Virus record (IMG/VR): IMGVR_UViG_3300025168_000402
Location: 1 to 30,645 of that record
DNA length: 30,645 nt
Reading direction: 5' to 3' (one strand)
Source of the DNA: a virus
Part shown: piece after piece, positions 9,816 to 17,900 of the stretch
How the letters are laid out: the number at the start of each line of letters is the position of its first letter
Numbering within the stretch: the stretch's first letter is position 1
Notes under the pieces: model-generated
Told to the model about the DNA's origin: nothing
Seen by the model: the letters and a program-made list of their open reading frames with translations, nothing else
The model's database searches: none
Position numbers and translations under genes: made by a program

Positions 9816-11666
9816 CTAGTATATATCTCCGCCGGTTGGTCCAACATTATTCACATCTAGGGTGAAAAAGTTTCTGAGAGTTATGCCGTCAAATGAAATT
9901 CCGTTAGGTATTGTTGTTACACCACGAACAGCAGGGTGGAAGTAGATTGAAAAATATGTTACTCCAAGATTTTTTGCAGCAGTATATCCACCATCAAATG
10001 TTGCACCACTACCACCAAGAGGTCTTCCTAACGGATCATGACTTGTGATACCACCTTCTGGGACTGTTACAAAGGTAATACCTTGAGTGCCGGGATTAAA
10101 AACAGATCCATCTGGTCCAGTTGCTGCGAAAGGATTATACCCAAACGGATATAAATCCCCGGTTGCACCTACGAAGGTCCCCCCGACATTCCCAGTTCGA
10201 CCGTTATTTCTTAGATTTAGCGTTGTTCCGGGAGCATATGGAGTGTAATGTCCAATGATAGGAAGTTCTTGAATCTTGCTTATGTTAAGGTCTTGAGAAT
10301 TGTCTCTTGCCAAAACTCTAGTTAGTGCTATTTCACCAAATACTTTCATCCCTGCTGGGTGAATTATTTTCTTTATTGTATCTTCGAATTTACTAAGAGT
10401 AACTTCAGATCGTAAAACATAAGAATGAATTTGGTAGTAGTGATTATCTTGTACGACTTTATTAGAACTAATTTTACCCATGTTTCCATCATAATATCCC
10501 GGTTTACGATTTACTGCTTTGGGTATCAAAAGACCATATGCACTTCCATCACCTGTTTGACTTCGGACCGTAAACGGAACGGATTCGTTATAAAAAATTC
10601 CGCCGTCTGTAATATGAACATCTAAAATCTCGCCCTGTAAACCAACTTGAGATACATATCCCACAGCACCTGCGCCTGGAACACCGTATATTTCGCCGAT
10701 AGGAATTGATGGATCTTGTTCGTAAATACCAAATGAGCAACATGGCGCACATCCAAAATCAATTTGTGGATACACAAGAACATCATCGCTTCCTGTCCTA
10801 TAACGATTTAATATAATCGGATCGCCTATCTGATAATTAAATCCCGAACTAATAATTCGAACCTCTGATAATATACCATAAACATTTTCATAAACATCTC
10901 CGGTTGTTCCTCCTACATCAAAGAATGCAGGTTGTCCCGAAGCAAATTTTCCATTGATTTCTTTCAAAGAAAATTCAGCAACATCAGCACCACGAACACT
11001 GTATTGTATTACAGAATCCACTGTTGCAAATGCCGTGATTTTTTTACTATATGGATCTCTTTGCTTAATTTTTCCATAAACATAGTCAAAAAGATCGTCC
11101 CCAGCAAATGCTGTTGTTTTTATAATATCTGGAGAGTTCCATCTACCATCAGATAAACGAAGCATGTCCGTCTCTGGATAATAGAACTCTAATACACTAT
11201 TATAAATTATACGGAATAAGAACTCAAAGGCCTTTTCTGTTCCTTTGAGTTTATAAAACTCTTTTATGTTTTTAATTACTGACTGGACATTTAGAGGAGT
11301 CGTGCCGTTATTTGTAGTTGCTAATTCAGTTGGAAAATTTAAAAGGTAAGTTTTTCTAAACTCATCAACAAAAGAATTTATAGTGGTATCGATATCCGAC
11401 ACTGAGGTGAGTCTACTAATTGCACCAACTGAATTTTCATTTTGTTCTACCCATTCATAATACGCTTCGATAAATGAAAGAAACATTGGGTAGTCAGATC
11501 GGACAAAATCAGGAACCTGTGATTCTATGAAGGGAGATATACGGAAAAGAACCGACTCTTGTTCTGGAGTCAGTTCAGCAAGAACCTGCGAGATATCCGA
11601 TGGTTGGAGATCAACGAAGGACTTTAACTGGAATAATAGGGGTAAACTATTATATGGGTTTGACAT
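9816..11666 (-). CDS. 7: Short gp7-like baseplate wedge protein (616 aa)
   Basis: The sequence between genes 6 and 8 matches the C-terminal third of T4 gp7. The segment YPMFLSFIEAYYEWVEQ (about 59-75) parallels T4 SNFEAFCEAYIQYL. IKNIKEFYKLKGTEKAFEFLF (about 131-151) then parallels T4 FFESRSYDFYSTKGIEASYKFLF, and IIHPAGMKVFGEIALT (about 434-449) parallels T4 FVHPVGFGFIAITLLT. In T4, gp7 joins the gp6 dimer to form the wedge core. The long N-terminal part of T4 gp7 (1032 aa in total) has no counterpart here. The C-terminal 150 residues are Gly-rich and beta-like, without T4 similarity that I can see. The start codon overlaps the gene 6 stop as TAATG. GGAGGG five bases upstream, formed from the last Gly codons of gene 6, is a strong ribosome site. 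It probably assembles with gp6 and gp8. Confidence 0.82.
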   Translation of the reverse strand: MSNPYNSLPLLFQLKSFVDLQPSDISQVLAELTPEQESVLFRISPFIESQVPDFVRSDYPMFLSFIEAYYEWVEQNENSVGAISRLTSVSDIDTTINSFVDEFRKTYLLNFPTELATTNNGTTPLNVQSVIKNIKEFYKLKGTEKAFEFLFRIIYNSVLEFYYPETDMLRLSDGRWNSPDIIKTTAFAGDDLFDYVYGKIKQRDPYSKKITAFATVDSVIQYSVRGADVAEFSLKEINGKFASGQPAFFDVGGTTGDVYENVYGILSEVRIISSGFNYQIGDPIILNRYRTGSDDVLVYPQIDFGCAPCCSFGIYEQDPSIPIGEIYGVPGAGAVGYVSQVGLQGEILDVHITDGGIFYNESVPFTVRSQTGDGSAYGLLIPKAVNRKPGYYDGNMGKISSNKVVQDNHYYQIHSYVLRSEVTLSKFEDTIKKIIHPAGMKVFGEIALTRVLARDNSQDLNISKIQELPIIGHYTPYAPGTTLNLRNNGRTGNVGGTFVGATGDLYPFGYNPFAATGPDGSVFNPGTQGITFVTVPEGGITSHDPLGRPLGGSGATFDGGYTAAKNLGVTYFSIYFHPAVRGVTTIPNGISFDGITLRNFFTLDVNNVGPTGGDIY

Positions 11667-13834
11667 TAATACCCTCCGCCTCCTGAGAATGATCCGCCGT
11701 CACTACCACCACCATCACTACCACCACCATCAGAATCACCGCCTGCACCACCCGGTGGTGATGGTGGAATACTCGTACCTTCTTCGTCTGGAGGAATGAT
11801 GGGTGGATCTTGAACCGTGCCATCTACGACACCAGTTCCACCCTGTCCACTGTCTGAATTCGAAACTGATCCATCACCACTGTAGAATGATGATGATTGT
11901 GATCTATCTATTATTGTGCTATCTGCACCAGTTGGAACTTGATATCGATCCAATCCAATCGCAAGAGAAGTAGAGATATTATCATATCGTTCTTTTCTAA
12001 GTGCTTTAGTAGTTATTGAGACTTTAATAGAATCGCTGTCTAATTCATCGTATGTTAATATTAAATTATTCGTTGCCAAAACATCTTGATCATCTGGAAC
12101 TGCCGTGAACCGAATAACTTCGCTTCCATCATCGATAGATACAGGAACAAAGGAAGACGATAATGTTATCTTACCTTTCTTATAATTTACTGCACCAACA
12201 TTTGAATTTAAAATTTTCTTGGTTCCCTTTTCAAAGTACAGTAAACGGATAAATCCACGACCATCATCTTCAGCAAAAGCGGTTTGCATTTTACCATTTA
12301 AATCTAGATGTTTAAAATTTGTAGATGTAATAACTGGCATATGACCATCATGTGGATGAAAGATCGGGTTCTTGAAATTTATTGTATACCCGGTAGATGC
12401 CCCTAACGTCGGATATAACCATTTTTGTATTCTTATCGTTGTTTGATTTCCAAGAATAGAATCTTCTGTCTCGTCAATTTTCTCAAGTAATCTAGAAAAC
12501 ACCATGTCTTGCTCAAACTTTTCTAGGTTTGTATCAATGTATGACTTAATATTTGCTTCTGTTAGAATAGCAACCGCTTGTGGTGATAATAAAGTTTTGT
12601 TTGGATTGTATAAAACTTCTGTATCTAATAGTAGATAAAGATACTCTGGGTCGATAACCTCCGGAATTATACTGACAAGGTTCTTACTTTTAACTATGTC
12701 ATTGATAATATTTCTCTTGGCACTTTCATTTAGATACTTACCACTCTCTGGTTTTATAGAGATAAAAACTTTTCCATATTGAGGTGGAGATTCTTCCTCA
12801 CCACCATACACATTAATTGTTTCAACGTCTGCGTATTCTTTTGCTACTAAAGTTTCATAATCGATGGCAGTTACTGCACGATCTTGTGCTTGGAATGTTC
12901 GAGGAGCAAAGTATTTGATGTTTTTAATATCTTCTGGATCAGAACCACCAGAAGAAAAGTCTATAGTTTCCACATATGCATTACCCGAAATCGAGAATGC
13001 CCTGTTTGCAGTAGACTCATTTTTGCCGATATTATTGGCATTACTTCCTGCACTAGAAACATATGTTAAAGTTATGACATTACCATCTGCTAATTCTTGT
13101 CCAACAATCCCATCCCCGAAATATACTTCAAAGAAATTATCTTTTGATTCTTGCAAGAACCAAACTTTGTCTGTTGATTTATAATCTGTAAAGTTTGTTC
13201 CTTTAGACCAAGTATCGAAAAATCCACTTCTATCTGAAGTTGAAGTTTGTACATTTATCACCAGATGTTCTGTATCTACATTTACATCTGGAATTCTAAA
13301 CATTTTGTTTGACACTGATGAGTCATAAACAAAGGAAACAGTTCTTCTTAATCCTTCATAAATTGACACATTAGGAGCAATTCCGTTTCCTAAATTATCT
13401 TGGTTTGTATCTTCTTCAATTAGCACAGGGGTTTTATTAAAGAAAGTATAATTTGTTCCATCAGGACCCGTGGCGGTAAATGTTGTAAATGCAGGCAAAT
13501 ATGTGCCTGATTCATAAGTGGTGTTATACTTTACATTTATAGTAGAAAAGGCAGACTTTTTTGATGTTGGAGTATATCCAAGATGTTTTGATAGAGAAAC
13601 AACAGAGTCTCTCATAACTGCACTGTCTAAGAACATTTCATTCGCAACCATGTTTGCATAGAAACCCATGTAGTGAGTATTGTATGAAAGAACATCCAAA
13701 AGTATAGATAGACCAGATCCTTCGAAGTCATAGTCTTTGAAAACTTCTTGAGACTTCAGATAAGTCTTGAGAGATTCTTTGATATTCAGAAAGTCTAATT
13801 CTGTAAGTTCAAGATTTTTATCGTTGGTTGCCAT
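11666..13834 (-). CDS. 6: Baseplate wedge subunit gp6 (722 aa)
   Basis: The N-terminus is a classic gp6 signature: LDFLNIKESLKTYLKSQ, then FKDYDFEGSGLSILLDVLSYNTHYMGFYANMV, then NEMFLDSA. It belongs to the baseplate J/gp6 family whose dimers form the inner ring holding the wedges around the hub. The wedge core spans about residues 1-640. Residues about 644-722 form an extra low-complexity tail: Ser/Gly/Asp-rich, then Pro-rich (PPIIPPDEE, IPPSPPGG), then GGGSDGGGSDGG and a final GGGGY. T4 gp6 is 660 aa, so the tail explains most of the excess length. The start overlaps the gp25 stop as TAATG and the stop overlaps the gp7 start the same way, so the three genes are probably translationally coupled. 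Identification is secure; the role of the tail is unknown. Confidence 0.95.
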   Translation of the reverse strand: MATNDKNLELTELDFLNIKESLKTYLKSQEVFKDYDFEGSGLSILLDVLSYNTHYMGFYANMVANEMFLDSAVMRDSVVSLSKHLGYTPTSKKSAFSTINVKYNTTYESGTYLPAFTTFTATGPDGTNYTFFNKTPVLIEEDTNQDNLGNGIAPNVSIYEGLRRTVSFVYDSSVSNKMFRIPDVNVDTEHLVINVQTSTSDRSGFFDTWSKGTNFTDYKSTDKVWFLQESKDNFFEVYFGDGIVGQELADGNVITLTYVSSAGSNANNIGKNESTANRAFSISGNAYVETIDFSSGGSDPEDIKNIKYFAPRTFQAQDRAVTAIDYETLVAKEYADVETINVYGGEEESPPQYGKVFISIKPESGKYLNESAKRNIINDIVKSKNLVSIIPEVIDPEYLYLLLDTEVLYNPNKTLLSPQAVAILTEANIKSYIDTNLEKFEQDMVFSRLLEKIDETEDSILGNQTTIRIQKWLYPTLGASTGYTINFKNPIFHPHDGHMPVITSTNFKHLDLNGKMQTAFAEDDGRGFIRLLYFEKGTKKILNSNVGAVNYKKGKITLSSSFVPVSIDDGSEVIRFTAVPDDQDVLATNNLILTYDELDSDSIKVSITTKALRKERYDNISTSLAIGLDRYQVPTGADSTIIDRSQSSSFYSGDGSVSNSDSGQGGTGVVDGTVQDPPIIPPDEEGTSIPPSPPGGAGGDSDGGGSDGGGSDGGSFSGGGGY
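11672..11683 (-). promoter_or_regulatory. Ribosome site for gp7 embedded in the gp6 Gly codons
   Basis: The minus strand reads GGAGGCGGAGGG, the last four Gly codons of gene 6, ending 5 bases before the gp7 ATG at 11666. The GGAGG core complements 16S rRNA well. The poly-Gly tail therefore doubles as the translation signal of the next gene. Confidence 0.75.
11700..11729 (-). repeat. Two 15-bp tandem repeats in the gp6 C-tail
   Basis: TCACTACCACCACCA occurs twice in direct succession (11700-11714 and 11715-11729). The minus strand encodes the GGGSD repeats of the gp6 C-terminal tail. The five-codon unit can change copy number in frame. Confidence 0.85.
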
Positions 13835-14226
13835 TATCGTAATCTCTCCAGTGCAAGATTCAAGGTTTCTATTCTATCGTCATTTTCTAACCTAAAAATA
13901 ATAGTTGCTACCATTTGATGTGTATCGGATATAATTGCAACTCTAACATCTTCCACTATTGCTCTAGGTTCAAAATCCTGAATAACCTCTTTTATCCTAT
14001 CTTTTGTTTCGATGACCGCAAAGGGCCCTGCTAGTTCAAATAATTGATCTGTTATTCCACCGAAGAGGCCTGGTTGAAATGGTCGTTCGTATTTATTTGT
14101 CATTACCAAATTTCGAATAGACCTTTTTACCGCCTCATAATTCGTCTTTAGCGGAACATCTCCTGTAATGGGGTTCCGAGTAAACGAAAGATCTAGATCT
14201 GAAAATTTGTATTTTTTATCTCTCAT
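13834..14226 (-). CDS. 25: Baseplate wedge subunit gp25 (130 aa)
   Basis: This is a short gp25/W0-family protein, the sheath-polymerisation initiator of contractile tails. Features are YKFSDLDLSF near the start, then a TGDVPLKTNYEAVKRSIRNLV helix region, the conserved NKYERPFQPGLFGG stretch (about 55-68) and an ERPF-type Glu, then REV/RV strands to the end. T4 gp25 is 132 aa, which supports the ATG at 14226 (MRDKKYKF). A longer form from 14286 would need a TTG start and would add 20 residues unlike the family, although GAGGGAA precedes that TTG. The ribosome site before 14226 is weak, so coupling to the upstream gene, whose stop is 4 bp away, is likely. Its own stop shares an A with the gp6 start (TAATG). 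Confidence 0.93.
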   Translation of the reverse strand: MRDKKYKFSDLDLSFTRNPITGDVPLKTNYEAVKRSIRNLVMTNKYERPFQPGLFGGITDQLFELAGPFAVIETKDRIKEVIQDFEPRAIVEDVRVAIISDTHQMVATIIFRLENDDRIETLNLALERLR

Positions 14227-14230
14227 ATGT

Positions 14231-14878
14231 CTATTTATCTGCCTGAAGTGTAAGATGTGTAGAAATCTTGCGAACTGACTCGCCAATTATTCCCTCAACA
14301 ACTTCCTCATCAATAGCGTCTACTTTATCTGTCGCACACCACTGGAACATGACAAAACCAGTAATAAGTCCGTGGTGCTTCAATGGTTGTACAGAGAATG
14401 CCAGAACATTGTGTAACTCTAGAAAGTTCTTACAATACGAACTTGCATCTTCTTCTCGCCAATCTCTTTGGAGATAAACCACGGTTGGTTTATCTTTCTT
14501 TATCTGTCGAAGCAAAGAAACACACATAGAGATCAAGATGTTTTGAAGTTTTTCACCACAACTAGAAATACCATAACGAAGAGACTCGTGTGAGGTAGAC
14601 ATTTTTTTCACACCAGAACCATCGAGGAAGTATTCCCCGTTGTGGAACTGAATAATCATTGCCCTTGCGGCATCTACTTTCGTTCGTGCCTCCGTGAGTG
14701 CTTCATGTACTTCGCTGTGCATATCCCATAATTGATCATTTGCCCGGCGGTTTGTTTTGCCGGTTAGTAATCTTTTGAGTGTCTGCTTTAACGTCCATGT
14801 TATACCCATACCGATCAGAGCAATCACGATTCCAAGTTCAACATAAAAACCGAGATCAACTGATTTTAATAAGTCCAT
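14231..14878 (-). CDS. Membrane-anchored GAF-like protein (215 aa), function unknown
   Basis: Residues about 11-30 (FYVELGIVIALIGMGITW) form one hydrophobic segment followed by a basic stretch (KQTLKRLLTGKTNRR), predicting an N-terminal membrane anchor with the rest in the cytoplasm. A helical linker (about 46-70) leads into a domain beginning AARAMIIQFHNGEYFLDG (about 70-87) with KKMSTSHESL next. This FHNG pattern recalls GAF-fold proteins. The remainder alternates strands and helices (PTVVYLQRDW, VLAFSVQPL, ITGFVMFQW), compatible with a GAF fold of about 140 residues. Several cysteines are present. It has its own late promoter (TATAAATA at 14929-14922) and TAAGGA upstream, and is the first gene of the wedge operon. 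A virion role is not obvious. It could be an inner-membrane sensor, a late-function regulator or a membrane-bound assembly factor. Fold and role are inferred. Confidence 0.75.
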   Translation of the reverse strand: MDLLKSVDLGFYVELGIVIALIGMGITWTLKQTLKRLLTGKTNRRANDQLWDMHSEVHEALTEARTKVDAARAMIIQFHNGEYFLDGSGVKKMSTSHESLRYGISSCGEKLQNILISMCVSLLRQIKKDKPTVVYLQRDWREEDASSYCKNFLELHNVLAFSVQPLKHHGLITGFVMFQWCATDKVDAIDEEVVEGIIGESVRKISTHLTLQADK

Positions 14879-14954
14879 ATGTACAACAATCCTTAACTTA
14901 TATTATTTTGAGATGTAGTAGTATTTATACATCCGGCACATCGTGTTTTATACT
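14879..14954 (-). promoter_or_regulatory. Longest intergenic gap: leader and promoter of the wedge operon
   Basis: This 76-bp gap between the 1673-aa gene and the GAF-like gene is the only sizeable non-coding stretch in the window. On the minus strand it holds TATAAATA and, further on, TTAAGGA as ribosome site, ending ACAT before ATG. No convincing hairpin plus T-run terminator is visible in it, so upstream transcription may read through. Confidence 0.6.
14922..14929 (-). promoter_or_regulatory. T4-type late promoter (TATAAATA)
   Basis: The minus strand reads TATAAATA here, an exact match to the T4 late promoter -10 element recognised by the phage sigma factor gp55. Counting from the element, transcription would start near 14916, leaving a leader of about 38 nt with a TAAGGA ribosome site before the ATG at 14878. 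It lies in the only real intergenic gap of the window. It would transcribe the GAF-like gene and the coupled genes 25, 6, 7 and 8. Confidence 0.75.
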
Positions 14955-17900
14955 TTAGTCGTCAAAATCGATTCTAATTACGATATTAGAGAGTATGCCA
15001 CTTCCGGGACGGAACTCGTCATTCTGATCCATGAATGATGCCTGCATGTCTTCATGCAGGTGTAGGAAGAAATCATTCTTACCACCGGCCTGATCTTCGA
15101 ATGGTATTTCTAGATGGATTGAGTCACTGAACGGAGTTACGGCATGTATTCCCTTATCACAGTTATCTGGGAAACCCATGTTTCCATTAGTTGAAGACAA
15201 CATTGTCAGCGCCATGTGCCAACCAAAGGGGTCTGGTAACTTCGGAATCATTGAACATCCAGCGATACCAGGTCCACGTTGTCCTCGAACGTAAGCACTA
15301 GATCCAGTTTCGGGTGGAGTTCCGGCCGGATCAAGACGCAAATCTCCAAATATGTGGATTGTTCCGCTGCCCTGTATGAATTGTCCGTTTGGGTTTCCAA
15401 AGACTCGACCGGGCATCAATCCATCATTGAAAACAGGTACGGTGAATGCGTCCGGATTGTCGAAGAGATCTTCTGTTATGAACACATGTGAGTGATCCAT
15501 AGTAGGATTGGAACCATCTTCTGTACCCCACCCATTCATCATACCTTCGGGAAGTTTTTCTAGATCCGGGTAATTTGTTATTGTTATACTTCGTTCGGTG
15601 GACTGACTTTCTTGTTCTGCCTGATTTAGATCTTTTCCGGGGGTTATTGTAAACGAGAATGATACTGGTACGTTAGCAGTCCAGTTTTTCATGTTATCGT
15701 TTAAATGTACACGCAATGCGTCATCTGTAGTTTTTGCTTTCTGACGACCCGAAGCATCATAATCTTTTCGAGCATATCCAAATATAGCAGGAACACACCA
15801 ATCAACAGGCAAATCCGTTTGATCTCTACCCTCGTTACAGGTTACAAGAAGATCTTCCATACTTCCGTAGCGATCCTTTAGTTGCTTATGTAAATCGAAT
15901 TCTTCTTGTGATAATGGCCAGAAGAAATTACCATTTTGCACAGGGACGTTTCCTGTTTGTGGGTATGCTGGATCGGTTCCAGGCCCGGATACTAATCTAT
16001 CAATGTTTTCAATTCCACCTGAAAAACTAAATTCCGTTCCTAGATTATTGAAATGTCTATGTCCAATTGTAACTTTTTGGTTTCCGGCAAAAATGAATAC
16101 TTCCTTTTTCCAACACCCATCTTTTTCTAGTTCAAATGTGTCTCCATACGAGGTATTACGATTTGGAAGATTCCCCTCACCATTATATCTGTTTTTACTT
16201 TTTCTTGACTGTGTGTTCTGGACATATTGTCCATCACCACTGTTATACCCACGACCTATGATATTAATAGGGAGTGTCATGTACACATCATCCCAGATTA
16301 CGGTTCTCTTGGGAACAAGTGTAACTGTACATTCTATATTATCTTCGTTGAACTTGTATGTTCTTTCCAAATACCCAATACCACCCAACTCAGAAACTCC
16401 ATCAAACGTAGACGGAACATTTTGTGAATTTGAATATAGGAAATCAGTGGGTTTTGCTAAAAAGTTACGATTGAAGTGTTGTTTATGAACTAAAGTTCCG
16501 ATGTGATCCGGGTCAGTGCCTTCAGTCCATTCTGCCGTAGCACTGTCTGACGAAGGTTCTGCCCATGCGTAACCACACCCATCCGCATCTATTGCATCAT
16601 TCCAGACTTGACCCAAATCGGGATTATTTACATCATCCTCCCGCTTATATCGTTTCATATAAATTTGGTTTGAACCCATCCAACCTTTTCGACGACCACA
16701 TAAGACTGATCCATTTTCTGGTGTGGTTAGCAAACTAAAACCACCTCCAGCAGACGGACCCAATGCCCACATGTATTCTGGATCGTGTCCTTTGTTTATC
16801 CTGTTATTCCAATCTTGATCTTGATTACTTGGGTTCCACCCATCAGTATGGATATGACAGTAATACTTGTCTGTTTTTACAGACACACTACCCAGATCTT
16901 GTCTGGTGGCAGAGGTTTCATTACCTGCTGTATTTTTCTGATTGGTTCTCACTCCAATATTATTTTCGTTATATATAACAAAACTAGGCCATAATTTAAC
17001 AAAAGATCCATTGATATGTGCGGGTAGTGGACTCGGCAATTCATTAGGTATTGAATTTGGTGATATTCCAAAGTTTGCGTACTGTGGACCTTGTGTTACA
17101 TCTAATGTATTATCATCCTTATCCATCCATGCAGATGTTGCGTTCCTTGGTGTGTTGATATCATACGATGGATTTACTCCCTTATTACCAAGTCCTTTAA
17201 GTTGCCCGTTAGATTGTAGATCGAAATTTTCACGAAATCTAGTTGGTGAGTATGGATTGTCATTTGTTGGATTCAGTTTAGTTTGAATAAACAGCCTTTT
17301 TTCTATAAAACTAACATCATCTCCGTTGTCTTCATCGAGGTTGAAAGAAACACCATAAGGATCTGTAATATTATGTTGCCACTGACGATACATGTCGTTC
17401 CAGTTTTCGTAGTTTCTCCCAGTTGTCCATGCAACTAGACTGTGACACGCCTCCATCACTGGAATGTCTATAGTATCACCATAAGAATTGCCTATGAACT
17501 CCAAGAAACGACGAGGGGAAGTTGCCCAACAAGAACCATCAACTCTTGAGTTGTAGTCATTACATCCAGCAACAGAACCATCCGGTTCAATTACGATTGT
17601 GTGATTCCAGTAATCGGTTAGATCATTTATCTGACTTTCATAATCACGCAGAGTTAGTTCATTTATGGCAAGAACGTCATCACCCTCACCGTTCTCTATT
17701 ATCTTGTCTCTTCTTTTTAGTAAGTAACCACGGACTTCGGTTAATGAGTATATCGCAAAGGCACAGTAAATATTACAATATCCACCAGACTCTTGCCAGG
17801 TTGGATGATTGTGGTTGTATCGATTGTCTGATATCTTTATATTCCGAAGGAAAAGATAATCAATTGCACTATCGTTAAAACATGCTGCTGCTTTGGCCAA

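Noticed and set aside
7466-9847. ATG at 9847 as the gp8 start
   Set aside because: It would overlap gp7 by 32 bp; the ATG at 9814 is 1 bp after the gp7 stop and gives a more natural N-terminus.
14232-14239. GATAAATA before gp25 as a late promoter
   Set aside because: It has one mismatch, is formed by the final codons and stop of the GAF-like gene, and lies 5 bp from the gp25 ATG.
13834-14286. TTG at 14286 as the gp25 start (150 aa)
   Set aside because: It would add 20 residues unlike gp25 and overlap the previous gene; the 130-aa form matches T4 gp25 length.
14879-14954. Intrinsic terminator after the 1673-aa gene
   Set aside because: Only a 3-bp CAC/GTG inverted repeat is present, with no T-run following.
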